Source: Aplidium turbinatum
Taxonomy: Eukaryota > Chordata > Ascidiacea > Aplousobranchia > Polyclinidae
DNA: 64,000 nucleotides
Reading direction: 5' to 3'
NCBI GenBank assembly: GCA_918807975.1
Contig: OU964932.1
Coordinates: forward strand, 3,410,001-3,474,000
In this document: piece by piece, positions 21,801-33,888 of the stretch
Layout of the letters: every line of letters begins with the position of its first letter
How positions within the stretch are numbered: the first letter of the stretch is position 1
Position numbers and translations under genes: made by a program
The notes under the pieces: generated by a model
What the model was told of the DNA's origin: nothing
What the model saw: the letters and a program-made list of their open reading frames with translations, nothing else
Databases searched by the model: none

Positions 21801-24790
21801 TGGTTTATTCATATGTTAACTTTCACATTTATATCTAATCCACAAAACGAGCAATCGTTTTTCAAACGTAACCGCTCGACGAAGCTTTTTTCCAATGCAT
21901 TTTTCAAATCGATTCGATCGTGGTTCAGTATGAGCCGCCCACGGTTTGCTGTGATCGATGAATACTGCCTCCACCAAATATGCTGTAGCTTTCTTATTTC
22001 TGCTCGGATTTTAATAATTTTACTATCGTTGGATGGCATTATGCTTCATCTACCCGAATGGATTAATTGCCAGTCTAAAGTAGGCATTACATTTATGTAG
22101 CGTTAACTTAAACTTTACTATTTTGTACCAATTCTTAGCAATTCATTTTTTACAATAAAAGTACCAAACCAACACAAATTAAAAGAGTATGTCTTGGTTT
22201 ATTCATATGTTAACTTTCACATTTATACCTAATCCACAAAACGAGCAATCGTTTTTCAAACGTAACCGCTCGACGAAGCTTTTTTCCAATGCATTTTTCA
22301 AATCGATTCGATCGTGGTTCAGTATGAGCCGCCCACAGTTTGCTGTGATCGATGAATACTGCCTCCACCAAATATGCTGTAGCTTTCTTATTTCTGCTCG
22401 GATTTTAATAATTTTACTATCGTTGGATGGCATTATGCTTCATCTACCCGAATGGATTAATTGCCAGTCTAAAGTAGGCATTACATTTATGTAGCGTTAA
22501 CTTAAACTTTACTATTTTGTACCAATTCTTAGCAATTCATTTTTTACAATAAAAGTACCAAACCAACACAAATTAAAAGAGTATGTCTTGGTTTATTCAT
22601 ATGTTAACTTTCACATTTATATCTAATCAACAAAACGAGCAATCGTTGTTCAAACGTAACCGCTCGACGAAGCTTTTTTCCAATTCATTTTTCAAGGCGA
22701 TTCGATTGTGGTTCAATATAAGCCGCCCACAGTTTGCTGTGATCGATGAATACTGCCTCCACCAAATATGCTGTAGCTTTCTTATTTCTGCTCGGATTTT
22801 AATAATTTTACTATCGTTGGATGGCATTATGCTTCATCTACCCGAATGGATTAATTGCCAGTCTAAAGTAGGCATTACATTTATGTAGCGTTAACTTAAA
22901 CTTTACTATTTTGTACCAATTCTTAGCAATTCATTTTTTACAATAAAAGTACCAAACCAACACAAATTAAAAGAGTATGTCTTGGTTTATTCATATGTTA
23001 ACTTTCACATTTATACCTAATCCACAAAACGAGCAATCGTTTTTCAAACGTAACCGCTCGACGAAGCTTTTTTCCAATGCATTTTTCAAATCGATTCGAT
23101 CGTGGTTCAGTATGAGCCGCCCACAGTTTGCTGTGATCGATGAATACTGCCTCCACCAAATATGCTGTAGCTTTCTCATTTCTGCTCGGATTCTAACAAT
23201 TTTACTATCGTTGGATGGTATTATGCTTCATCTACCCGAATGGATTAATTGCCAATCCAAAGTAGGCATTATATTTATGTAGCGTTAACTTAAAGTTTAC
23301 TATTTTGTACCAACTCTCCGCAATTCATTTTTTACAATAAAAATACCAAACCAACACAAATTAAAAGAGTATGTCTTGGTTTATTCATATGTTAACTTTC
23401 ACATTTATATCTAATCCACAAAACGAGCAATCGTTTTTCAAACGTAACCGCTCGACGAAGCTTTTTTCCAATGCATTTTTCAAATCGATTCGATCGTGGT
23501 TCAGTATGAGCCGCCCACGGTTTGCTGTGATCGATGAATACTGCCTCCACCAAATATGCTGTAGCTTTCTTATTTCTGCTCGGATTTTAATAATTTTACT
23601 ATCGTTGGATGGCATTATGCTTCATCTACCCGAATGGATTAATTGCCAGTCTAAAGTAGGCATTACATTTATGTAGCGTTAATTTAAACTTTACTATTTT
23701 GTACCAATTCTTAGCAATTCATTTTTTACAATAAAAATACCAAACCAACACAAATTAAAAGAGTATGTCTTGGTTTATTCATATGTTAACTTTCACATTT
23801 ATATCTAATCAACAAAACGAGCAATCGTTGTTCAAACGTAACCGCTCGACGAAGCTTTTTTCCAATGCATTTTTCAAGGCGATTCGATCGTGGTTCAGTA
23901 TAAGCCGCCCACAGTTTGCTGTGATCGATGAATACTGCCTCCACCAAATATGCTGTAGCTTTCTCATTTCTGCTCGGATTCTAACAATTTTACTATCGTT
24001 GGATGGCATTATGCTTCATCTACCCGAATGGATTAATTGCCAGTCTAAAGTAGGCATTACATTTATGTAGCGTTAACTTAAACTTTACTATTTTGTACCA
24101 ATTCTTAGCAATTCATTTTTTACAATAAAAGTACCAAACCAACACAAATTAAAAGAGTATGTCTTGGTTTATTCATATGTTAACTTTCACATTCATATCT
24201 AATCAACAAAACGAGCAATCGTTGTTCAAACGTAACCGCTCGACGAAGCTTTTTTCCAATGCATTTTTCAAGGCGATTCGATCGTGGTTCAGTATAAGCC
24301 GCCCACAGTTTGCTGTGATCGATGAATACTGCCTCCACCAAATATGCTGTAGCTTTCTCATTTCTGCTCGGATTCTAACAATTTTACTATCGTTGGATGG
24401 CATTATGCTTCATCTACCCGAATGGATTAATTGCCAATCTAAAGTATGCATTATGTTTATGTAGCATTAACTTAAACTTTACTATTTTGTACCAATTCTC
24501 CGCAATTTATTTTTTACAATAAAAATACCAAACCAACACAAATTAAAAGAGTATGTCTTGGTTTATTAACCTAACAACTTTCACGTTTATATTATATCTA
24601 AAAAACGAGAAATCGTTGTTCAAACGTAGCCGCTCGACGAAGCTTTTTTGACAATTTTACCATCGTTGAAAAGCACGATACTGCATCTACCCGAATCAAT
24701 TGGTTGCATGTCCAAGGTATACAGTAGCCTACATTTATCTAACGCTAATTTAAACTTTACTATTAAAACATCAATTACTCCAAAAGTGAT
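18818..24790 (+). repeat. Plus-strand array of about 15 monomers of 394 bp
   Basis: A partial unit and a 399-bp unit (from 19032) are followed by 13 exact 394-bp spacings beginning at 19431, 19825, 20219 and so on to 24159, then a decayed partial unit. Units at 20219, 20613 and 21007 are almost identical. Each unit holds a 101-codon open frame (MSWFIHM start) and most also an antisense frame of 62-76 codons. Differences between units change amino acids freely, so these frames are probably by-products of recent copying, not genes. Confidence 0.95.
21401..24552 (+). repeat. Four-unit higher-order repeat, 1,576 bp
   Basis: Units starting 21401 and 21795 share their private variants with those at 22977 and 23371 (for example RPRF in the second of each pair and GIIFM in the first). 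The spacing is 1,576 bp, four monomers. This indicates block duplication of several monomers at once. The last units differ, so the repeat is partial. Confidence 0.7.
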
Positions 24791-24799
24791 AGGCCTATG

Positions 24800-25066
24800 C
24801 AGGGCCGGATTTAGCTGATAGGGGGCCCGGGGCACTTTTAGATTGGGGAGCCCCCGTGCAAAAAATTTTTTCAAGCCTACGGCGCGAAAAACCATCTCTA
24901 CGTCTACAGTAGCATCAGTCCGGTACTGCACAGCATTTTGCAGAAACTTTAAAGGCCAAAAGGAAAAAATAGCACAAAATCACATTTTTTCCACATAGGG
25001 GGGCCCTTCAAAAGTCGGGGGGCCCGGGGCAACTGCCCCCTCTGCCCCCCCTTAAATCCGGGCCTG
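24800..25066. mobile_element. hAT MITE in the centre of the foldback, 267 bp
   Basis: CAGGGCCGGATTTA at the left and TAAATCCGGGCCTG at the right, with a perfect 8-bp duplication GGCCTATG (24792-24799 and 25067-25074). It is GC-rich with GGGGGCCCGGGGC motifs inside both ends. The ends match the hAT element at 5882-7252. Confidence 0.95.
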
Positions 25067-25074
25067 GGCCTATG

Positions 25075-25700
25075 ACATTTGGACAACACCATGAACTCCA
25101 AACAGACTTAAGCTATGATATCCATAAGCAGACAATAGGCAAAAAGTGTTTACTAATTCCCTTTAATTGAATCTTGCTTGAACATTTTTAATTATTCCAG
25201 ACATGTTGGATGAATGTGCTTGGCCTACGCAGTTTTTGAAGTCAAGATTCAGTTGGTCAAGCAAAAATAGTAGGCTACACATTTAGCCAAACGCAGCAGC
25301 ACCACTTTTCAAGATTGAACAATAGAAACCCTTTAATGATGCAGAAATCAGTAGTCTTAACAGCATCAAATTTTACGTCTTGAAGCAGTTTAACATCGCC
25401 TATCTTAATACGAGAAGTAGAATGGGGTGACTTTGGTCCAGTTATGAGACACCGCTTACTTTAATTTTACAATGGTTCTGGGAGAAAACTTTAGTTTACC
25501 CATATTGAGGGCTATCAAGAGCCCTTACATGTTACCAAGTTTGAAGTCATTTGGTCCATGCGTAGAGTTTAAAAAAAAAAAAAAACTATAAGTGGTTTTC
25601 ACTCCAGTGTTTTAAAAAAACTATAAGCAGTAATCTTTTTTCAAGACATGCTCATTGCCAACCCCAAAAAGGGGTGTCACTGGCCTCTTTCAGAGTTTTT
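25075..25700. other. Unique centre of the foldback element
   Basis: AT-rich sequence found once in the window. It has two short ACTATAAG-containing repeats with A runs near 25570-25630 and no open frame with known motifs. Confidence 0.6.
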
Positions 25701-28700
25701 AAAATACTTTGGTTTGGTATTTTTATTGTAAAAAATGAATTGCGGAGAATTGGTACAAAATAGTAAAGTTTAAGTTAACGCTACATACATAAAATGCCTA
25801 CTTTGGATTGGCAATTAATCCATTCGGGTAGATGAAGCATAATACCATCCAACGATAGTAAAATTGTTAGAATCCGAGCAGAAATAAGAAAGCTACAGCA
25901 TATTTGGTGGAGGCAGTATTCATCGATCACATGAAACTGTGGGCGGCTTATACTGAACCTCGATCGAATCGATTTGAAAAATGCATTGGAAAAAAGCTTC
26001 GTCGAGCGGTTACGTTTGAACAACGATTGCTCGTTTTGTGTATTAGATATAAATGTGAAAGTTAACATATGAATAAACCAAGACATACTCTTTTAATTTG
26101 TGTTGGTTTGGTATTTTTATTGTAAAAAATGAATTGCTGAGAATTGGTACAAAATAGTAAAGTTTAAGTTAGCGCTACATAAATGTAATGCCTACTTTAG
26201 ATTGGCAATTAATCCATTCGAGTAGATGAAGCATAATGCCATCCAACGATAGTAAAATTGTTAGAATCCGAGCAGAAATGAGAAAGCTACAACATATTTG
26301 GTGGAGGCAGTATTCATCGATCACAGCAAACTGTGGGCGGCTTATACTGAACCACGATCGAATCACCTTGAAAAATGCATTGGAAAAAAGCTTCGTCGAG
26401 CGGTTACGTTTGAACAACGATTTCTCGTTTTGTAGATAACATATAAACGTGAAAGTTGTTAGGTTAATAAAACAAGACATACTCTTTTAATTTGTGTTGG
26501 TTTGGTATTTTTATTGTAAAAATTGAATTGCTGAGAATTGGTACAAAATAGTAAAGTTTAAGTTAACGCTACATAATTATAGTGCCTACTTTAGATGGGC
26601 AATTAATCCATTCGGGTAGATGAAGCATAATGCCATGCAACGATAGTAAAATTGTTAAAATCCGAGCAGAAATGAGAAAGCTACAGGATATTTGGTGGAG
26701 GCACTATTCACCGATCGCGTCAAACTGTGGGCGGCTTGTAATGAACACTCGAAACTGATCGCTTTGTGTTTGCATTGTTTTGGTAAAAAGCTTCGTCGAG
26801 CGGTTACTTTTATTGTAAAAAATGAATTGCTAAGAATTGGTACAAAATAGTAAAGTTTAAGTTAACGCTACATAAATGTAATGCCTACTTTAGACTGGCA
26901 ATTAATCCATTCGGGTAGATGAAGCATAATGCCATCCAACGATAGTAAAATTATTAAAATCCGAGCAGAAATAAGAAAGCTACAGCATATTTGGTGGAGG
27001 CAGTATTCATCGATCACAGCAAACTGTGGGCGGCTTATATTGAACCACAATCGAATCGCCTTGAAAAATGAATTGGAAAAAAGCTTCGTCGAGCGGTTAC
27101 GTTTGAACGACGATTGCTCGTTTTGTTGATTAGATATAAATGTGAAAGTTAACATATGAATAAACCAAGACATACTCTTTTAATTTGTGTTGGTTTGGTA
27201 CTTTTATTGTAAAAAATGAATTGCTAAGAATTGGTACAAAATAGTAAAGTTTAAGTTAACGCTACATAAATGTAATGCCTACTTTAGACTGGCAATTAAT
27301 CCATTCGGGTAGATGAAGCATAATGCCATCCAACGATAGTAAAATTATTAAAATCCGAGCAGAAATAAGAAAGCTACAGCATATTTGGTGGAGGCAGTAT
27401 TCATCGATCACAGCAAACTGTGGGCGGCTCATACTGAACCACGATCGAATCGATTTGAAAAATGCATTGGAAAAAAGCTTCGTCGAGCGGTTACGTTTGA
27501 AAAACGATTGCTCGTTTTGTGGATTAGGTATAAATGTGAAAGTTAACATATGAATAAACCAAGACATACTCTTTTAATTTGTGTTGGTTTGGTACTTTTA
27601 TTGTAAAAAATGAATTGCTAAGAATTGGTACAAAATAGTAAAGTTTAAGTTAACGCTACATAAATGTAATGCCTACTTTAGACTGGCAATTAATCCATTC
27701 GGGTAGATGAAGCATAATGCCATCCAACGATAGTAAAATTATTAAAATCCGAGCAGAAATAAGAAAGCTACAGCATATTTGGTGGAGGCAGTATTCATCG
27801 ATCACAGCAAACTGTGGGCGGCTTATATTGAACCACAATCGAATCGCCTTGAAAAATGAATTGGAAAGAAGCTTCGTCGAGCGGTTACGTTTGAACAACG
27901 ATTGCTCGTTTTGTTGATTAGATATAAATGTGAAAGTTAACATATGAATAAACCAAGACATACTCTTTTAATTTGTGTTGGTTTGGTATTTTTATTGTAA
28001 AAAATTGAATTGCTTAGAATTGGTACAAAATAGTAAAGTTTAAGTTAGCGCTAGATCAATATAATGCCTACTTTAAACTTGCAACCAATTAATTCGGATA
28101 GATGCAGTATCGTGCTTTCCAACGATGGTAAAATTGTTAGAATCCGAGCAGAAATGAGAAAGCTACAGCATATTTGGTGGAGGCAGTATTCATCGATCAC
28201 AGCAAACTGTGGGCGGCTCATACTGAACCACGATCGAATCGATTTGAAAAAGGCATTGGAAAAAAGCTTCGTCGAGCGGTTACGTTTGAAAAACGATTGC
28301 TCGTTTTGTGGATTAGGTATAAATGTGAAAGTTAACATATGAATAAACCAAGACATACTCTTTTAATTTGTGTTGGTTTGGTACTTTTATTGTAAAAAAT
28401 GAATTGCTAAGAATTGGTACAAAATAGTAAAGTTTAAGTTAACGCTACATAAATGTAATGCCTACTTTAGACTGGCAATTAATCCATTCGGGTAGATGAA
28501 GCATAATGCCATCCAACGATAGTAAAATTATTAAAATCCGAGCAGAAATAAGAAAGCTACAGCATATTTGGTGGAGGCAGTATTCATCGATCACAGCAAA
28601 CTGTGGGCGGCTTATATTGAACCACAATCGAATCGCCTTGAAAAATGAATTGGAAAGAAGCTTCGTCGAGCGGTTACGTTTGAACAACGATTGCTCGTTT

Positions 28701-31700
28701 TGTTGATTAGATATAAATGTGAAAGTAAACATATGAATAAACCAAGACATACTCTTTTAATTTGTGTTGGTTTGGTATTTTTATTGTAAAAAATTGAATT
28801 GCTTAGAATTGGTACAAAATAGTAAAGTTTAAGTTAGCGCTAGATCAATATAATGCCTACTTTAAACTTGCAACCAATTAATTCGGATAGATGCAGTATC
28901 GTGCTTTCCAACGATAGTAAAATTGTTAAAATCCGAGAATGAGAAAGCTACAGGATATTTGGTGGAGGCACTATTCACCGATCGCGTCAAACTGTGGGCG
29001 GCTTGTAATGAACACTCGAAACTGATCGCTTTGTGTTTGCATTGTTTTGGTAAAAAGCTTCGTCGAGCGGTTACGTTTGAACAACGATTGCTCGTTTTGT
29101 GGATTAGATATAAATGTGAAAGTTAACATATGAATAAACCAAGACATACTCTTTTAATTTGTGTTGGTTTGGTATTTTTATTGTAAAAAATGAATTGCTG
29201 AGAATTGGTACAAAATAGTAAAGTTTAAGTTAGCGCTACATAAATGTAATGCCTACTTTAGATTGGCAATTAATCCATTCGAGTAGATGAAGCATAATGC
29301 CATCCAACGATAGTAAAATTGTTAGAATCCGAGCAGAAATGAGAAAGCTACAACATATTTGGTGGAGGCAGTATTCATCGATCACAGCAAACTGTGGGCG
29401 GCTTATACTGAACCACGATCGAATCACCTTGAAAAATGCATTGGAAAAAAGCTTCGTCGAGCGGTTACGTTTGAACAACGATTTCTCGTTTTGTAGATAA
29501 CATATAAACGTGAAAGTTGTTAGGTTAATAAAACAAGACATACTCTTTTAATTTGTGTTGGTTTGGTATTTTTATTGTAAAAATTGAATTGCTGAGAGTT
29601 GGTACAAAATAGTAAAGTTTAAGTTAACGCTACATAATTATAGTGCCTACTTTAGATGGGCAATTAATCCATTCGGGTAGATGAAGCATAATGCCATGCA
29701 ACGATAGTAAAATTGTTAAAATCCGAGCAGAAATGAGAAAGCTACAGGATATTTGGTGGAGGCACTATTCACCGATCGCGTCAAACTGTGGGCGGCTTGT
29801 AATGAACACTCGAAACTGATCGCTTTGTGTTTGCATTGTTTTGGTAAAAAGCTTCGTCGAGCGGTTACTTTTATTGTAAAAAATGAATTGCTAAGAATTG
29901 GTACAAAATAGTAAAGTTTAAGTTAACGCTACATAAATGTAATGCCTACTTTAGACTGGCAATTAATCCATTCGGGTAGATGAAGCATAATGCCATCCAA
30001 CGATAGTAAAATTATTAAAATCCGAGCAGAAATAAGAAAGCTACAGCATATTTGGTGGAGGCAGTATTCATCGATCACAGCAAACTGTGGGCGGCTTATA
30101 TTGAACCACAATCGAATCGCCTTGAAAAATGAATTGGAAAAAAGCTTCGTCGAGCGGTTACGTTTGAACGACGATTGCTCGTTTTGTTGATTAGATATAA
30201 ATGTGAAAGTTAACATATGAATAAACCAAGACATACTCTTTTAATTTGTGTTGGTTTGGTACTTTTATTGTAAAAAATGAATTGCTAAGAATTGGTACAA
30301 AATAGTAAAGTTTAAGTTAACGCTACATAAATGTAATGCCTACTTTAGACTGGCAATTAATCCATTCGGGTAGATGAAGCATAATGCCATCCAACGATAG
30401 TAAAATTATTAAAATCCGAGCAGAAATAAGAAAGCTACAGCATATTTGGTGGAGGCAGTATTCATCGATCACAGCAAACTGTGGGCGGCTCATACTGAAC
30501 CACGATCGAATCGATTTGAAAAATGCATTGGAAAAAAGCTTCGTCGAGCGGTTACGTTTGAAAAACGATTGCTCGTTTTGTGGATTAGGTATAAATGTGA
30601 AAGTTAACATATGAATAAACCAAGACATACTCTTTTAATTTGTGTTGGTTTGGTACTTTTATTGTAAAAAATGAATTGCTAAGAATTGGTACAAAATAGT
30701 AAAGTTTAAGTTAACGCTACATAAATGTAATGCCTACTTTAGACTGGCAATTAATCCATTCGGGTAGATGAAGCATAATGCCATCCAACGATAGTAAAAT
30801 TATTAAAATCCGAGCAGAAATAAGAAAGCTACAGCATATTTGGTGGAGGCAGTATTCATCGATCACAGCAAACTGTGGGCGGCTTATATTGAACCACAAT
30901 CGAATCGCCTTGAAAAATGAATTGGAAAGAAGCTTCGTCGAGCGGTTACGTTTGAACAACGATTGCTCGTTTTGTTGATTAGATATAAATGTGAAAGTTA
31001 ACATATGAATAAACCAAGACATACTCTTTTAATTTGTGTTGGTTTGGTATTTTTATTGTAAAAAATTGAATTGCTTAGAATTGGTACAAAATAGTAAAGT
31101 TTAAGTTAGCGCTAGATCAATATAATGCCTACTTTAAACTTGCAACCAATTAATTCGGATAGATGCAGTATCGTGCTTTCCAACGATGGTAAAATTGTTA
31201 GAATCCGAGCAGAAATGAGAAAGCTACAGCATATTTGGTGGAGGCAGTATTCATCGATCACAGCAAACTGTGGGCGGCTCATACTGAACCACGATCGAAT
31301 CGATTTGAAAAATGCATTGGAAAAAAGCTTCGTCGAGCGGTTACGTTTGAAAAACGATTGCTCGTTTTGTGGATTAGGTATAAATGTGAAAGTTAACATA
31401 TGAATAAACCAAGACATACTCTTTTAATTTGTGTTGGTTTGGTACTTTTATTGTAAAAAATGAATTGCTAAGAATTGGTACAAAATAGTAAAGTTTAAGT
31501 TAACGCTACATAAATGTAATGCCTACTTTAGACTGGCAATTAATCCATTCGGGTAGATGAAGCATAATGCCATCCAACGATAGTAAAATTATTAAAATCC
31601 GAGCAGAAATAAGAAAGCTACAGCATATTTGGTGGAGGCAGTATTCATCGATCACAGCAAACTGTGGGCGGCTTATATTGAACCACAATCGAATCGCCTT

Positions 31701-32589
31701 GAAAAATGAATTGGAAAGAAGCTTCGTCGAGCGGTTACGTTTGAACAACGATTGCTCGTTTTGTTGATTAGATATAAATGTGAAAGTTAACATATGAATA
31801 AACCAAGACATACTCTTTTAATTTGTGTTGGTTTGGTATTTTTATTGTAAAAAATTGAATTGCTTAGAATTGGTACAAAATAGTAAAGTTTAAGTTAGCG
31901 CTAGATCAATATAATGCCTACTTTAAACTTGCAACCAATTAATTCGGATAGATGCAGTATCGTGCTTTCCAACGATAGTAAAATTGTTAAAATCCGAGAA
32001 TGAGAAAGCTACAGGATATTTGGTGGAGGCACTATTCACCGATCGCGTCAAACTGTGGGCGGCTTGTAATGAACACTCGAAACTGATCGCTTTGTGTTTG
32101 CATTGTTTTGGTAAAAAGCTTCGTCGAGCGGTTACGTTTGAACAACGATTGCTCGTTTTGTGGATTAGATATAAATGTGAAAGTTAACATATGAATAAAC
32201 CAAGACATACTCTTTTAATTTGTGTTGGTTTGGTATTTTTATTGTAAAAAATGAATTGCTGAGAATTGGTACAAAATAGTAAAGTTTAAGTTAGCGCTAC
32301 ATAAATGTAATGCCTACTTTAGACTGGCAATTAATCCATTCGAGTAGATGAATCATAATGCCATCCAACGATAGTAAAATTGTTAGAATCCAAGCAGAAA
32401 TGAGAAAGCTACAGCATATTTGGTGGAGGCAGTATTCATCGATCACAGCAAACTGTGGGCGGCTTATACTGAACCACGATGAAAGTTGTTACGTTAATAA
32501 AGCAAGTATTTTTATTGTAAAAATTCAATTGCTGAGAATTGGTACAAAATAGTAACAGTTTAAGTTAGCGCTAGATCAATAATAATGCC
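25701..32589 (-). repeat. Minus-strand array of the 394-bp monomer
   Basis: The same monomer as the left array but inverted. Full units have their 101-codon frames at 25781, 26175, 26868, 27262, 27656, 28051, 28445, 29236, 29929, 30323, 30717, 31112 and 31506. Shortened or rearranged units lie near 26560-26810, 28840-29120, 29620-29870, 31900-32190 and 32300-32580. One rearranged unit joins GAGCGGTTACT to TTTATTGTAAAA at 26808, a deletion across a short shared word. Confidence 0.93.
26107..32228 (-). repeat. Direct higher-order duplication, 2 x 3,061 bp
   Basis: Seven successive landmarks in 26175-28923 recur exactly 3,061 bp later (26175/29236, 26868/29929, 27262/30323, 27656/30717, 28051/31112, 28445/31506, 28923/31984). 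The two blocks differ at only a handful of positions that I noticed. The duplication is recent, or possibly an assembly artefact. Confidence 0.9.
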
Positions 32590-32744
32590 TACAAATATTT
32601 AAAAATCAATAGGCTTTCCGCTTTTACTTCTATTCCGCGTTTTTGCACCCTTCCTACAAGTAGTTGCGTTTTTTTGCATGACGTCACAGATTTTTGTGAC
32701 GTCACTAACCAAGGCGGCCGATCCTAAACCAGCACCAAAATTTT
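32590..32744 (-). repeat. Right terminal inverted repeat of the foldback element
   Basis: Reverse-complement partner of 18659-18813, including both TGACGTCA sites (32679-32686 and 32697-32704) and the outer AAAATTTT. Confidence 0.9.
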
Positions 32745-32804
32745 ACGCATTTAAGTTAAAAATTGTTTTGTGCCATGATACGTAGCCTAGATTAAAAATA
32801 AATG

Positions 32805-32915
32805 ATGGAATGATGATGGGAAGGAAGACCTTCTTCCATCCCATCATCCAAATCTTCCATTCCATCCTTGGATCTTCCATCCCAAAATATGCCTCCCATC
32901 CCATGCCTTGCTCCT
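32805..32915. repeat. Low-complexity hairpin of CCATCCCATC type
   Basis: GATGATGGGAAGGAAGA faces TCTTCCATCCCATCATC, then several more TCTTCCATTCCATCC variants follow. It is simple sequence between the foldback and a SINE. Confidence 0.6.
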
Positions 32916-32924
32916 ATAGCACGT

Positions 32925-33226
32925 TTGTTTTTGTTTGTTTTATTATCTTTATCCTGCATTGCGGGAAAGCGGACTTGAGCGCTATGCATCGATGTACGCC
33001 TTCCGACGTACACCTGACCCACGCTGCAGCCGACGCCAATGTCTGTTTCCGGTTGTCTACTCTCCTTATGACTTAAATTTGGTACTACCCATTACTCGAA
33101 ATCGATCACTGGGTAGAGGCAATTATCGTAAAGTTTCTTGCCCAGAGAAACAACAGCAAGTGCGGGTGGCTGGAGTCGAACATGCAGGCTCTCGACTGCG
33201 AGCCCAACGCGCTAACCACTCGGCCA
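32925..33226 (-). repeat. tRNA-derived SINE, family B, copy 2, uninterrupted
   Basis: On the minus strand: A box GGCCGAGTGGTTAGCGCG, B box GTTCGACTCC, a conserved body and an A-rich tail. Very close to 5104-5682 but without the 266-bp insertion there. Confidence 0.88.
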
Positions 33227-33251
33227 CGTTAAATCAAGTCACAGCTTAAGT

Positions 33252-33330
33252 TATACTAGTAGTTCTCAAACTGGGGTCCGCGGTCCTTTTGGGGTCCGCG
33301 AGACAATTTTCTAGGACCGCGAAGTACCTT
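33252..33330 (+). mobile_element. Lone hAT-like left end
   Basis: TAGTAGTTCTCAAACTGGGG followed by repeated GGTCCGCG resembles a hAT terminus. No matching right end was found. Confidence 0.35.
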
Positions 33331-33884
33331 CCAAAAAAATAACACAATCCCGAAGAAAAAATTTTTGTGGAAAGTAAAAATTTTCAGGCAACTTGTTTTC
33401 CAAACCAAACTTAAAAGATATATTTTAGTAGCCTAAGCTGGCTGGGCATCCCTCACACAGTTTTTTAAGCCTGGCCTTTTGTTTGCTTGTGATAGCCTTT
33501 GTTTCGTTTCTATTCATCGCCTTTGTGACATCAAGGAGTGCAAAGTAGTGACGTGCTCCTACAACACTCGTGTTTACCAGATCAAGAACAGAATTACGAA
33601 ATACGCTTGACTAAAAGGAAGTACGGTAGGCGAAGTTGATTAAGGCTGGTTATTTTTATTGATTTAAGGTTTGAATTGAATGCTTTTCCGAACTTTTAGC
33701 TTTATTCAGATATCAAAAAATGTCGTAGTAACCTATGAGAAAACCAAAAAATGCACCTACACAACAAGTTGTCACAGTAGCCTCCGCACAAATCAGTGAT
33801 GTCACGCATGATAGCACTACCAACATTAGTGATGTCATATGTCACGCATGATTGCGTCGACCAGTGGATTATGTTAAAGCAGGG
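33331..33884. other. No gene recognised
   Basis: AT-rich. GATGTCACGCATGAT occurs twice (near 33798 and 33840). Confidence 0.5.
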
Positions 33885-33888
33885 TTAA

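Larger units (their letters stand above)
18667..32736. mobile_element. Foldback element, 14.1 kb, with head-to-head tandem arrays
   Basis: In order: terminal inverted repeat, about 6 kb array of 394-bp monomers on the plus strand, about 0.9 kb centre, about 6.9 kb array of the same monomer on the minus strand, and the second terminal repeat. AAAATTTT borders both ends and would fit an 8-bp duplication. The layout resembles Drosophila FB and Galileo and sea-urchin TU foldback elements. No transposase was seen in the centre, so it should be non-autonomous. The arms could fold into a hairpin several kilobases long, and array lengths could be affected by assembly. Confidence 0.85.

Noticed and set aside
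19032-24552. CRISPR-like array
   Set aside because: Whole 394-bp units repeat head to tail without unique spacers, in an animal genome.
24620-24931. 103-codon minus-strand gene
   Set aside because: It spans a decayed monomer and the end of a hAT MITE.
19032-32552. 101-codon and 62-76-codon frames repeated in the arrays as a gene family
   Set aside because: They are by-products of near-identical 394-bp monomers. Differences are mostly amino-acid changing, no domain is recognisable and two frames overlap on opposite strands.
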